From NCBI GenBank assembly GCA_023432655.1, contig JAEYUK010000310.1, positions 1 through 16,640 on the forward strand: a stretch of 16,640 nt of DNA, read 5' to 3'. Of the stretch, positions 1-8,818 are shown one piece after another (the stretch's first letter is position 1; each line of letters begins with the position of its first letter). Both the position numbers and the translations under genes were made by a program. The notes beneath the pieces are model-generated. The model was not told where the DNA came from, ran no database searches, and was given only the letters and a program-made list of their open reading frames with translations. This DNA comes from Pseudomonadota bacterium (lineage in GTDB: Bacteria > Bdellovibrionota > Bacteriovoracia > Bacteriovoracales > Bacteriovoracaceae).

Positions 1-24
1 CGTCAGAATGTGTATAAGAGACAG
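1..24. other. Residual Nextera/Tn5 sequencing adapter
   Basis: The first 24 bases match the end of the Nextera read-1 adapter (CGTC followed by the 19-bp Tn5 mosaic end AGATGTGTATAAGAGACAG), except for one extra A after AGA. This is library-preparation sequence left at a contig edge, not chromosome. Genomic sequence starts at 25. The hpt reading frame happens to stay open through the adapter, so an automatic gene call would add about eight false residues. Confidence 0.95.
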
Positions 25-411
25 ACTTAGCATTAATCTTTTTTTGAGGAAACTCAGCGCACGACCGGTATCGACAATCTCTTCCACAATAACCACGTTG
101 CGGTCCATTAAGTTAGTGGAGATGTCTTTACTGATGGTAATGGTCCCGTGGTTTTCTTTACTGCGTCCAATGGCCTGAAGTTTAACAAAATCCACATAGA
201 CTTTGACGCCCTTAATTTCTCTGACCAAATCGGCAAGAAAGACCATGCTTCCTTTTAAGACTCCAATCAGAACCAGGTCCTGACCTTGATACTTTTGGGA
301 AAGGGTATTACCCAAAGTTTCCACGATACCTTTGATCTCCTTATCGTCGATGTAGTTAACGAATTGGGAGGAAACGAAAGAGGAAGGGAACTTGTTTTTT
401 TCGTCAGTCAT
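25..411 (-). CDS. hpt: Hypoxanthine (guanine) phosphoribosyltransferase, C-terminus cut off by contig edge
   Basis: Purine salvage enzyme of the cytoplasm, which transfers ribose-5-phosphate from PRPP to hypoxanthine or guanine. The 129 visible residues begin MTDEKNKFPS. VLKGSMVFLADL (51-62) is the pyrophosphate-loop region. VVIVEEIVDTGRAL (106-119) is the PRPP-binding signature; the usual second acid of the E-D pair is here E, a conservative change. Family members are about 175-185 residues, so about 50 C-terminal residues are missing because the assembly stops, not because the gene is broken. The start is the ATG at 409-411. The shine-dalgarno is weak (AAGGA about 15 nt upstream). The gene is transcribed away from mreB. 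Choosing hpt over another type I phosphoribosyltransferase rests on the two motifs and is fairly sure. Confidence 0.88.
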
Positions 412-442
412 AAATTTCTCGGCGTCCTTGGTTTAATAAAAC

Positions 443-471
443 ATATTACCGTTTAGGTATGTCCGGTGCAA
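443..471 (-). promoter_or_regulatory. Sigma70-type promoter of hpt
   Basis: On the minus strand, TTGCAC (466-471) and TAATAT (443-448) are separated by exactly 17 bases. Both boxes are close to consensus. Transcription would start near 436, giving a leader of about 25 nt before the hpt ATG. Seen in sequence only; not tested. Confidence 0.65.
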
Positions 472-521
472 TTCGAACATAGCTGATAGTTTTAATCGGA
501 AAAAGAAACTTGTTTAAATTC

Positions 522-550
522 TTGTCCATAGCGGGGCTAAATGATAAATT
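522..550 (+). promoter_or_regulatory. Possible promoter of the mreB operon
   Basis: TTGTCC (522-527) is followed after 17 bases by TAAATT (545-550), which carries an extended -10 TG at 542-543. Each box matches consensus at four of six positions. A start near 557 would leave a leader of about 90 nt. That leader contains a short inverted repeat, GAAGC-AG-GCTTC (595-606). The rest of the 412-645 gap shows no credible gene. Confidence 0.4.
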
Positions 551-636
551 TTTTAGATACGCCCTCTGGCTTGTTTTATGAAATACTCTTGCTGGAAGCA
601 GGCTTCTACCCTAATGAATATGTGAGCTTCTGTTAA

Positions 637-1683
<1,047 letters not shown>

Positions 1684-1684
1684 T

Positions 1685-2497
1685 ATGTCACAAACCTTTT
1701 TTAGTAAGCAGGACCCCTCGGAGAAGATCAGCAGGCTAGCCCTGTTAGGATCTACTCGAGGGGAAATTACTGTCTGGCTAAAAGGTAAGAAAGAAAAGTA
1801 CAAATACAAAGTCTTTAAATTTGATAAAGACCGGGGCGAGATTGTTCTGGATTCCAAGGACCAAGTCTTTACTCCGGGTCAAACTATCCTCTGTACCTTC
1901 GAACTCAGAGGCATGAATTTTTTCTCTGAAGTTGTTTTCCAGGTAAGTATCAGCGGCTTCAGCGTCCTGGTGTTTAAAAACACCCTTTTTAAATCCGAGC
2001 GCCGCTCAAGCTACCGTCTCTTAACTTTTCCTCTCTATGAATTATGGGCCGAGTTCGATCTCGGTGAGGTTTATGAAGGCGGTAAAGTGGTCGATTTAAA
2101 ATCACGTACCTCTCAGACCGGTTTATTTAAAAACTTCCTGCAACTTATCGATGATAAGAGTGCAGATGAGGTGAATAACTTTAAGATTCGGGTCCAGGAT
2201 CTTTCGACCACTGGTATGGCCCTCCATATCGGTGACCTTGAAAAGAAATACTTTGAGAAAGGTTTTAACTTTCAGAATGTGAAACTGATTTTTAAAGATG
2301 AGACCATTATCGTACCAGAAGCCACTGCTGTTTATGTCGTGGACTACATTTCAAGTGACAAGAATCTTAAAAAATATAAAGTAGGCATCCACTTCACCAA
2401 TCTGCCTGCTGCAACTGATGATCTCATTGGTAAGAAGATTAATACTCTCTTGCGTGAAAATGATTTCAACAAAGATTTTGAGAACTTCATCAAGTGA
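1685..2497 (+). CDS. PilZ-domain protein, probable c-di-GMP receptor
   Basis: Predicted cytoplasmic c-di-GMP binding protein of 270 residues. The PilZ signature is complete: ERRSSYR (105-111, arginines R106, R107 and R111) and, after a long insertion, DLSTTG (172-177), followed by the beta-strand core ending GIHFTNLP (234-241). Residues 20-100 are a beta-rich N-terminal domain like the YcgR-N or PilZN modules often found before PilZ. The roughly 60 residues between the arginine motif and DLSTTG are longer than usual, so the domain carries an insertion. No signal peptide or membrane span is seen. The ATG sits one base after the mreB stop with no clear ribosome site, consistent with translational coupling to mreB. 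The domain assignment is strong; the biological role (linking c-di-GMP to cell shape or motility) is inference from position. Confidence 0.85.
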   Translation: MSQTFFSKQDPSEKISRLALLGSTRGEITVWLKGKKEKYKYKVFKFDKDRGEIVLDSKDQVFTPGQTILCTFELRGMNFFSEVVFQVSISGFSVLVFKNTLFKSERRSSYRLLTFPLYELWAEFDLGEVYEGGKVVDLKSRTSQTGLFKNFLQLIDDKSADEVNNFKIRVQDLSTTGMALHIGDLEKKYFEKGFNFQNVKLIFKDETIIVPEATAVYVVDYISSDKNLKKYKVGIHFTNLPAATDDLIGKKINTLLRENDFNKDFENFIK

Positions 2498-3246
2498 AAA
2501 TCTTACTCCTTCTTCTCATTGCTGCCGGTTGTTCTACCGCGGGCAAGCCTCGTGAGGGAAAAACTCCTTACTCTTATGTAGATGCCAGTGGCAGTTACCG
2601 CATGATGAGAGAAACCAAAGAACTGAAGAAAAAGATCGTGACTCGTAACCAGTTAATGGACACTAAGGGGAGTCAGCTTCGGGTTGTTGAAAAGAGTGTC
2701 ATGCTCTCTCAGATGGGCTCGATTAAATCCGGTAAATCACGCTTGCTGGTGGTAAGACCCCTGGCTTCAGAATTTGTGGTTTGGTTAGAGGGCCAGAAAT
2801 ACACCTCGAAAATGCAGATCAATGACAAAACTCGCTCGATGCGACTGACCCTGGCCAGCCCGGAAGCGCGTTGGAAAGGGACCAAAGAAATTCCCTTTCC
2901 TCGCGGCAAATACTTTTGTTACTTCAATCAAATACCTGAGTGTCTTTATCATAATCAGCTCCTGAATCTGGCGCTGCATGGAGGGAACCGCAAATTTGAT
3001 TTTTATGTCATTTGGGACTCCTTTCCTTTCATTCAGGAGCAGTATAGTTATGTAGGGAGGGAACTCTTTGCACCGGCCACTGTAAAATATGATGGAGAAT
3101 TTAATAAACAATACCGATATGTAGTCGAAGTTGAAGGACAGATGATTTTGTATACATTTTCAAAATCATTCGATCTGGCCAAAATGGCCTGGATCACGCA
3201 GGGGATAACGATTGCTCCTCCCGGTGAAGCTATTGTTGATGAGTGA
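2494..3246 (+). CDS. Putative lipoprotein of unknown function
   Basis: Unrecognised 250-residue protein. It starts at a GTG that overlaps the stop of the PilZ gene by four bases (GTGA), a standard coupling arrangement. This start is required for the signal sequence MKILLLLLIAAGC, a short hydrophobic stretch ending in a lipobox-like AAGC with C13 as the possible lipidated residue. The -3 position is A instead of the usual L, so SPase II processing is likely but not certain. Residues 35-80 are charged and probably helical. Residues 82-245 look beta-rich with many aromatic residues and two cysteines (C142, C150) that could form a disulfide in the periplasm. I recognise no enzymatic motif. Lying between a PilZ gene and nagZ in the mreB operon, an envelope role is plausible. 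Confidence 0.7.
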   Translation: MKILLLLLIAAGCSTAGKPREGKTPYSYVDASGSYRMMRETKELKKKIVTRNQLMDTKGSQLRVVEKSVMLSQMGSIKSGKSRLLVVRPLASEFVVWLEGQKYTSKMQINDKTRSMRLTLASPEARWKGTKEIPFPRGKYFCYFNQIPECLYHNQLLNLALHGGNRKFDFYVIWDSFPFIQEQYSYVGRELFAPATVKYDGEFNKQYRYVVEVEGQMILYTFSKSFDLAKMAWITQGITIAPPGEAIVDE

Positions 3247-3254
3247 GGTAGAAT

Positions 3255-4334
3255 GTGAGTTTAGATGATTATGGCCAATTAATTATTTCCGGTATTAAAG
3301 GAACTTCTCTTCTTCCTGAAGAAATGGCTTTCATCCAGAAAGAAAAGTTAGGAGGGATCGTTCTCTTCTCTCATAATTTTACTGATCCCGCCCAGCTGGC
3401 CGAACTTGTAAATTCCATTCAAAAACTTCGTGATGAATACCCGCTTTTTATATCAGTGGATCAAGAAGGCGGAAGAGTTGTTCGTTTTAAAGATCATTTC
3501 ACACAGTTTCCAAGCATGATGGATATGGCGAAGCTCGATTCGCCGAAATTGGTTTTTGAAATGCATCAGATCCAGGCGAAGGAGCTTGCGGCCTGTGGAA
3601 TCAATCTTAGCTATTCCCCTTGTTGTGACATCCTTACGAATCCTGATAATACAGTGATTGGAGACCGCGCTTACGGGCGAGATGCTGAAACCGTAGAAAA
3701 ATATATCAGTGCGGCCATCCGTGGGCTTCAGACCAATGGAATTCTTGCCTGTGCAAAACATTTTCCTGGTCACGGCGGCACCACTCAAGACTCTCATTTT
3801 GAGTTACCTTTAGTTAAGACTTCTCTGGAAGAGTTGCGCGCGCGGGAACTCGTTCCCTTTGTAAAGGCTTCCAAGTCACGCGTTGAATTTATGATGATGG
3901 CCCATTTAATGGTGGATGCTTTAGATGAAAAACTCCCGACCAGTTTGAGTACAAAGGCCTACGAGTTTTTACGTCAAGAAACGAAGTTTTCAAAAATTGT
4001 CATCACTGACGAAATGCAGATGAAAGCGATATCCGACAAATTTACTACTGAGGAAGCTGCGGTCCTGGCGATCAATGCCGGTGCGGACATGCTTCTTTAT
4101 CGGTTCATGGAAGACGCTCAGAAAGCCTTAGGTGCCATCCGGGAAGCCACTAAGAAACGGGTGATTAAAAAAGAAAGCCTCCAGGAAAAAACGAACCGGA
4201 TTGAGCGCTGTAAAAAAGAATACTTCTCCAACTACCAGCCAATCTATATCCCAAAAATAACTGACGTCTTTCATACACAAGAGGCGAAAAAGCTTGTGGA
4301 CCTCTTTCAAAAATCTCTGACAGGGAAGGTCTGA
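3255..4334 (+). CDS. nagZ: Beta-N-acetylhexosaminidase (NagZ-like, glycoside hydrolase family 3)
   Basis: Cytoplasmic peptidoglycan-recycling enzyme that removes N-acetylglucosamine from imported GlcNAc-anhydromuropeptides. The 359 residues cover the single GH3 TIM-barrel, the usual NagZ size. Visible motifs are DQEGGRVVR (69-77), KHFPGHG (168-174) with the mobile-loop acid/base dyad D179-S-H181, and VITDEMQMKAI (249-259), where D252 is the expected nucleophile. There is no signal peptide, which fits NagZ and argues against a secreted family 3 glucosidase. The start is GTG at 3255: the overlapping ATG at 3253 runs straight into TGA, and GAGG (3245-3248), overlapping the upstream stop, is correctly spaced for the GTG. 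Last gene of the mreB operon, so shape and wall turnover are co-expressed. Confidence 0.93.
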   Translation: MSLDDYGQLIISGIKGTSLLPEEMAFIQKEKLGGIVLFSHNFTDPAQLAELVNSIQKLRDEYPLFISVDQEGGRVVRFKDHFTQFPSMMDMAKLDSPKLVFEMHQIQAKELAACGINLSYSPCCDILTNPDNTVIGDRAYGRDAETVEKYISAAIRGLQTNGILACAKHFPGHGGTTQDSHFELPLVKTSLEELRARELVPFVKASKSRVEFMMMAHLMVDALDEKLPTSLSTKAYEFLRQETKFSKIVITDEMQMKAISDKFTTEEAAVLAINAGADMLLYRFMEDAQKALGAIREATKKRVIKKESLQEKTNRIERCKKEYFSNYQPIYIPKITDVFHTQEAKKLVDLFQKSLTGKV

Positions 4335-4361
4335 AATAGGCGGACAAATTTTCCCTATTTC
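4333..4361 (+). repeat. Inverted repeat at the end of the mreB-nagZ operon
   Basis: GAAATAGG (4333-4340) and CCTATTTC (4354-4361) are perfect 8-bp arms around a 13-base loop, beginning inside the nagZ stop codon. It may be a weak terminator or an mRNA 3' stabilising hairpin. The stem is AT-rich and no strong T-run follows, so read-through into the next cluster is possible. Confidence 0.4.
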
Positions 4362-4367
4362 TTGAAA

Positions 4368-4398
4368 TTACCAACGCTTAGCATTTCATTGATATTCT
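4368..4398 (+). promoter_or_regulatory. Possible extended -10 promoter of the tadC-FHA cluster
   Basis: TGATATTCT (4390-4398) is an extended -10 (TG, one base, TATTCT) with a poor -35 candidate TTACCA (4368-4373) 19 bases upstream. It lies between the hairpin after nagZ and the ribosome site GAGG (4421-4424). Weak evidence; an alternative -35 TTGAAA begins at 4362. Confidence 0.3.
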
Positions 4399-4427
4399 AA
4401 AAGAAGATCTCATTTAACTCGAGGTGT

Positions 4428-5957
4428 ATGAGGGCTTTTAGTTTTATCTTATTCTTAGCATACCTATTGCTGGGCAGAACTGCTTGGGCGCAATCCGTGT
4501 GTCCGCAAGAGTTTTCCGAAATGGCCGTTCGTTGTATTACGGCCTCTCAAGATAAACTTTCTAATAAGCCGCTTCCTTTATCTTCTCTTACTCCCGATTC
4601 TATTCTCTTTTATAAAACAGCTGCTGGAGAGTTTGGAAAAATTAAAATTCTCTCGGTTGTAAACAGTTCTTCCAAAGAAAAGGAATGTTCCGTTTCGTTT
4701 GAAGCTGTGACGTATGGAAACGGAACGGTCTTTGTCCCTAATTCCTCGCTCTCAATCCGACCGGGAAAAAATCACTGGTTAAACGATAAGATCTATTTGA
4801 ATCGTGAAGGATCGGCGGCACTGATTCTTGAAAAGATTAGCCCTCAGGAAAGATTTGCGAATCAACTCCGCCTTCTTGAAAAAGAAGGAAAGCTTGATGA
4901 ACTACAGGAACTGAAAGATCGTCTGGCACGGAAGTCTCAAGATGAACTTACATCGGATTCCAAGGCGGCCTGCTTTTTGGAAGTTTCCAGTGGGTCCGCA
5001 ATTACTGTCTTTAAAAAAGGTTCCACCGAAGAGAAGGGATTCAAACAAGAGAACACCGCCTTATTTCTGGCACCGTTAGTTCTTATCTTTGTAGCAATCT
5101 TTCTCATTGTCCGCGTCTTCATGGAAGATCAGGACAAGTATAAGACCCAAGAAGTCCTGGAAGATGCGGAAACTCAAAAGACCGTTAAACAGCAGGCCTT
5201 ATTCATTCGGGTAACAAAGCCCTTTTATAAAAGATACTTCCTTCCGATTGTTCAAGCTTCAAAAAATAAGCAAGCGATGAGGAATAAGTATAAGCAGAAG
5301 CTTGCGAACGCGGGACTTATGAAAGAGATGTCTCCGGAAGAATTTGTCGCTTTAAAGTTCTTTATGATTATCGGAGCGCCGTTTGCGTTTCTCGCCGTTC
5401 GTTGGATTATGTCTGAAACCTGGCCTCTCTATATTACGCCCGTCATGGGGATTGTTGGGTTCTTTTATCCTAACGTCTGGCTTGATGGAATGATTAAGAA
5501 AAGGGCGGACGAAGTGTTGAGGGCCATGCCGTTTATTGTCGACATGCTCGCTCTTTCCGTTGAAGCAGGCCTTGATTTTATGGCCGCCATTCAAAGAGTT
5601 ATCGAAAAAGCGCCGATGAGTCCACTCGTGGAAGAGTTTGAGACCCTGATTAAAGAAACGAAGATCGGTTCTTCCCGTGCGGAAGGTTTGAGACAATTAG
5701 GTTGGCGGGTTAATGTGATCGAAATTAACTCATTCTGTGCCACCTTGATTGCGGCCGACTCGGTGGGGGCTTCGATTGCCCCGTTATTAAAACAGCTCTC
5801 CTCAGAACTCAGGGTAAAACGTTCTTCAAGAGCAGAACAGCAAGGGGCGACAGCGGCGACCAAGATTCTCATTCCGATGATTTTCTTCATCCTGCCCGCA
5901 GTGTTGGTTGCGATCTTCGCGCCGATGCTCCTTAAAATGATGTCGGGTAAAATATGA
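4428..5957 (+). CDS. TadC-like type II secretion F-domain platform protein with extra N-terminal periplasmic domain
   Basis: Inner-membrane platform protein of the T2SSF superfamily, closest in appearance to TadC of Tad/Flp pilus systems. From about 280 to 509 it has the TadC layout: basic segment, two membrane helices (307-325, 333-350), the cytoplasmic helical T2SSF domain (about 360-477, with MPFIVDMLALSVEAGLDF and ADSVGASIAPLL) and a final membrane helix (479-503). What is odd is the front: a signal peptide ending AWA (about residue 21), then about 190 residues, probably periplasmic and beta-rich with cysteines C25, C36, C87 and C182, then an extra membrane helix (212-231). TadC proteins are usually about 300 residues; this one is 509. 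GAGG at 4421-4424 sits close before the ATG. Its stop overlaps the next gene by four bases. No TadA ATPase or TadB is nearby. Confidence 0.82.
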   Translation: MRAFSFILFLAYLLLGRTAWAQSVCPQEFSEMAVRCITASQDKLSNKPLPLSSLTPDSILFYKTAAGEFGKIKILSVVNSSSKEKECSVSFEAVTYGNGTVFVPNSSLSIRPGKNHWLNDKIYLNREGSAALILEKISPQERFANQLRLLEKEGKLDELQELKDRLARKSQDELTSDSKAACFLEVSSGSAITVFKKGSTEEKGFKQENTALFLAPLVLIFVAIFLIVRVFMEDQDKYKTQEVLEDAETQKTVKQQALFIRVTKPFYKRYFLPIVQASKNKQAMRNKYKQKLANAGLMKEMSPEEFVALKFFMIIGAPFAFLAVRWIMSETWPLYITPVMGIVGFFYPNVWLDGMIKKRADEVLRAMPFIVDMLALSVEAGLDFMAAIQRVIEKAPMSPLVEEFETLIKETKIGSSRAEGLRQLGWRVNVIEINSFCATLIAADSVGASIAPLLKQLSSELRVKRSSRAEQQGATAATKILIPMIFFILPAVLVAIFAPMLLKMMSGKI

Positions 5958-6298
5958 AAGTACAGATAAGCTATAAAGATAAGATTCTCTCAGACAACAT
6001 CAGGCTCGCCGATACTCCGGCCACCCGAATTATTGGACTCATGTTCAAAAAGAATATCAAGGGGGCCGATGGTCTTCTGCTTGACCCCTGTAATTCGATT
6101 CATACTTTTTTTATGCGTTATTCTTTGGACGTTGTCTTTCTTAGTAAATCCAATGAAGTCATCAAGGTTATCCGGAATTTAAAACCCTGGAGAATGACCC
6201 TTATTTATTTTAAGGCGAGAAAAACCTTGGAACTTCCGGCCGGCAAACTTCCATCAGATATCAATGTAGGAGATATCATGGAGGTAAAGATTGTTTAA
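5954..6298 (+). CDS. DUF192 family protein
   Basis: Small 114-residue protein of the DUF192 (COG1430) family, whose biochemical role is not established. The family pattern is clear: RIIGLM (25-30), the central PCNSIHTFFMRYSLDVVFL block (45-63), and LELPAG (92-97). Many family members carry an N-terminal signal peptide; this one starts directly with a beta strand and should stay in the cytoplasm. It is fused into the cluster by ATGA overlap with the TadC-like gene, and its last eight bases overlap the start of the first FHA gene. Its position inside a secretion-platform operon suggests an accessory role there, but that is inference only. Confidence 0.85.
   Translation: MKVQISYKDKILSDNIRLADTPATRIIGLMFKKNIKGADGLLLDPCNSIHTFFMRYSLDVVFLSKSNEVIKVIRNLKPWRMTLIYFKARKTLELPAGKLPSDINVGDIMEVKIV
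6280..6285 (+). promoter_or_regulatory. Strong ribosome binding site that fixes a TTG start
   Basis: GGAGGT lies five bases before the TTG at 6291 and inside the end of the DUF192 gene. It is the best Shine-Dalgarno in the cluster and supports this rare start codon. The next in-frame residues (FKLVVVGGK) form the first strand of the FHA domain, so a later start would break the fold. Confidence 0.8.
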
Positions 6299-7862
6299 AC
6301 TAGTTGTCGTCGGAGGAAAGCTTCGCGGAAAAGAATACATCTTAAATGACGGCGAGAACGTCATTGGAAGAGGCAGTGACAACGATGTCCAGCTGGCCGT
6401 GGAAGGTATCTCCAAAAAACATCTGAAGATTACCGTAAATGATGAAACCGCCTTCGCTGAAGATTTGGGTAGCTCCAACGGAACATTAGTGAATGGGAAA
6501 ATCATCAAACGGATGACGATCAAAGATGGGGATAAAATCGCCTTGCCGAATTTGATCCTCCAGGTGGTCTATGTTCTGGAAAAGAAAATCATCATCAAAA
6601 AGAAAGTCTATAAAGGTGCTGACGCTGATGAGGATGCCTATGATGATTTAAACCAGCGGGAACCTGTCCCGGAGAGTTTGATTGCAAAGCCCATCTGGTT
6701 TTTTAAGAATAAGGTCATGCCTGTCATCTATAGCTTTAATGAGCAATACGAATGGGCCGCCTTGGTAGGGATTCTTCTTTTTATTTTTATTGCGATTAAT
6801 ATTTCGCTGACCATTCTTCCTGTTTTACGTGACAGTAAGATTCTTCTCATCCGAGAGGTGGCCCTCCGGGCAAAGCAATATGCTGCGGAAGTGGATCGTC
6901 TTAATAACGTTTATTTACGTGATAAAAACCTTGATCAAGTTTATACCGGATTCCTGGAAGGGGAAGACGCAGAAGGTGTTCAAAGCTATAAGCTCTTTGA
7001 TATCGAGGGCCGGGTGTATCGCCCGGTTGCTGAGCTCAATACCATCGTAAACGATCCTTTCGCTGTTGAAGCACTGAGATTCTATCGGGATGAGAAAAAC
7101 CAGGATCGTGAGAAGATTTCTTTACAGGGTAATATTGTCATAGTCGCACGAGCAGTGAAGGCCCATGATAAAAACCTCGGAAGAGATGCTGTCGTAGCGG
7201 TCATTGCTATTAACTTTTCACCGACCTCTCTTGCCACTGAAGCAGCTAACAACTCCAAAGCTTATCTGGAGTCCTTAGTGACGTCCGGTATGGTGGCGAT
7301 CATCTTCTTTGGCATGCTCTATTACATGACCATTAGACCCTTTGAGGAGATGAGAAATCAAATTGAAAGAGTTCTCAGAGGAAGGCAAAAGGAGCTGGAA
7401 TCTAAAATTCTTTTCAAGGAGATTCATCCTCTAAGGAACACCATCAATAGTATCCTGATGCGAATCAAGGAATTGCAAAATACAGATTCCGGAGAGATCC
7501 AAACTCTTGAGGAAGATGGGCCTTACCTAAGGTCGTTAGTTGAATTTATGGCAGGTGCCCAGGGCCCGGTCATGATCTTGAACTCCGAGAAACATATTCA
7601 AAATATTAACCCTGAAGCGGAAGATTTGATTGGGCTTCGGGAAAACTCTTCTGCAGGTCAAAGTATTCTTGATACCGCCCGCGATCAGGGTTTTGCTGCT
7701 ACCGTGATCGATTTGTGTGATCAGTCTGCCAACAACGAAGGCTGTAACCAGAAAGAGGTTTATGAGATTGGCGGAAAGCAGATGGAAATCAACGTGAATG
7801 CCTTAATGGGTAAAGATAAGTTTGCCAAAGGCTTTTACATAACATTTGTGAGAACTGATTAA
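6291..7862 (+). CDS. FHA - transmembrane sensor - PAS protein
   Basis: Predicted membrane signalling protein of 523 residues. The N-terminal FHA domain (2-95) is canonical: GRG at 26-28, S41, H44 and SSNGT (61-65), so it should bind phosphothreonine. A basic stretch precedes TM1 (155-178). Residues about 180-327 form an extracytoplasmic alpha/beta region resembling single-Cache-type sensors. TM2 (328-346) is followed by RPFEEMRNQIERVLRG and a HAMP-like helical region to about 395, then a PAS-like domain (about 415-523). There is no kinase, cyclase or methyl-accepting output domain, so the output must be protein-protein contact. The start is TTG with an excellent ribosome site. It overlaps the DUF192 gene by eight bases and the next gene by one. 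Domain order is seen; the Cache and PAS calls rest on pattern and length and are less sure than FHA. Confidence 0.82.
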   Translation: MFKLVVVGGKLRGKEYILNDGENVIGRGSDNDVQLAVEGISKKHLKITVNDETAFAEDLGSSNGTLVNGKIIKRMTIKDGDKIALPNLILQVVYVLEKKIIIKKKVYKGADADEDAYDDLNQREPVPESLIAKPIWFFKNKVMPVIYSFNEQYEWAALVGILLFIFIAINISLTILPVLRDSKILLIREVALRAKQYAAEVDRLNNVYLRDKNLDQVYTGFLEGEDAEGVQSYKLFDIEGRVYRPVAELNTIVNDPFAVEALRFYRDEKNQDREKISLQGNIVIVARAVKAHDKNLGRDAVVAVIAINFSPTSLATEAANNSKAYLESLVTSGMVAIIFFGMLYYMTIRPFEEMRNQIERVLRGRQKELESKILFKEIHPLRNTINSILMRIKELQNTDSGEIQTLEEDGPYLRSLVEFMAGAQGPVMILNSEKHIQNINPEAEDLIGLRENSSAGQSILDTARDQGFAATVIDLCDQSANNEGCNQKEVYEIGGKQMEINVNALMGKDKFAKGFYITFVRTD

Positions 7863-8818
7863 TGTCGAAAAGCGTAATGGTTCTTAAACATTTTGAATCG
7901 CCTAAAGAAGCTGGTGTCTATCACCGGCTGGTTTGCCTTACTGGAAGCAATAAGGGTGAATCCTATGTGCTGACGGGTAACCGGATTGTTATTGGTCGCT
8001 CCGAGAAAGCGGACATTCGTATTAACGACGCCAAGGCCAGTCGAGAGCACGCGGAAATTACCAAAGTGGGTGAGACCTGGTATGCCACCGACCTGGGCTC
8101 ACAAAACGGTGTGGTGGTTAACGAAAAGAAAATCACTCAGCAGTCTCTGGCCGAAGGAGATAAACTGATTGTCGGGCAGACCGTTTTTAAGTTTGCCCGA
8201 GTAGAAGTTTCCGCCAAGGCCCGGGCCAGTAAAGAAGAGGCAGAAGAAAGTCAGGGTCCCAATAAAAGTTTTCTGCCTTTCCTTATCTTGATAATCATTT
8301 TTGCAGGCCTCTTTCTTTTTGATACTGAAGAGACTGAAGCTCCTGCTTCCAGGCAAGCCTCGACCAATACCTATCAAAACGTTAATAACGAGTTTGTAAG
8401 TGCAATACAAAAGAGGCAGGCAAACGAAAATAAGCAGATGAAAGAAAAGCTTACGGTCATCTACCAGAGGGGACTGCGTGAGCTAAGGGAAAGAAATTAC
8501 TTCCGTGCCATCCATGAGTTTAATTTAGCACTTATTATCGCTCCGGGTGACTCGCAAGCAGAGTATTATTTAAGAAAGACGAAAGAAGAACTGGATAAGG
8601 AAATCGAAGGTTTTACGGCCAAGGCCCAGAGAGATGAAGAGTCTTTGAAGTATCAAAGTTCAATCGTCTCATATTGTGCGATTATACGTTTATTATATAC
8701 AGTACCGGATGATCCAAGACATAAAAATGCAGTCCTGCAGATTAATGAATTGGAATCCAAGCTAGGAATGGAAACAGGTGGAACTGATTGTCTTAAAAAA
8801 CAACGTGCCTCTCGATAA
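7862..8818 (+). CDS. FHA - membrane span - TPR-like protein
   Basis: Bitopic membrane protein of 318 residues. The FHA domain (20-112) has the conserved GRS (45-47), S60, H63 and SQNGV (80-84; the usual T is V). An acidic/basic linker leads to one membrane helix (136-153). The residues after the helix are acidic (DTEETEAP), so by the positive-inside rule the FHA is cytoplasmic and the rest periplasmic. Residues 195-300 contain TPR-like helical pairs, for example YQRGLRELRERNYFRAIHEF with LALIIAPGDSQAEYYL. The gene starts in the TAATG junction with the previous gene and its last 41 bases are shared with the next. It has the same architecture as the following gene, pointing to an old tandem duplication. 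No enzymatic domain is present. Confidence 0.83.
   Translation: MSKSVMVLKHFESPKEAGVYHRLVCLTGSNKGESYVLTGNRIVIGRSEKADIRINDAKASREHAEITKVGETWYATDLGSQNGVVVNEKKITQQSLAEGDKLIVGQTVFKFARVEVSAKARASKEEAEESQGPNKSFLPFLILIIIFAGLFLFDTEETEAPASRQASTNTYQNVNNEFVSAIQKRQANENKQMKEKLTVIYQRGLRELRERNYFRAIHEFNLALIIAPGDSQAEYYLRKTKEELDKEIEGFTAKAQRDEESLKYQSSIVSYCAIIRLLYTVPDDPRHKNAVLQINELESKLGMETGGTDCLKKQRASR

Noticed and set aside
578..625. Tiny open frame (about 15 codons) in the mreB leader
   Set aside because: No ribosome site and no attenuator-like codon run or terminator; likely chance.
2785..3111. 108-residue open frame antisense to the lipoprotein gene
   Set aside because: The sense frame has a coupled start and signal sequence; the antisense frame has neither promoter nor recognisable content.
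3253..3255. ATG as the start of nagZ
   Set aside because: In that frame the next codon is TGA; the GTG at 3255 gives the GH3 protein.
3453..3797. 114-residue open frame antisense to nagZ
   Set aside because: Covers the conserved GH3 catalytic region on the opposite strand; a by-product of codon use.
5352..5696. 114-residue open frame antisense to the TadC-like gene
   Set aside because: It lies wholly inside a well-supported coding region, has no ribosome site, and its His/Arg/Asn-rich sequence resembles no protein family.
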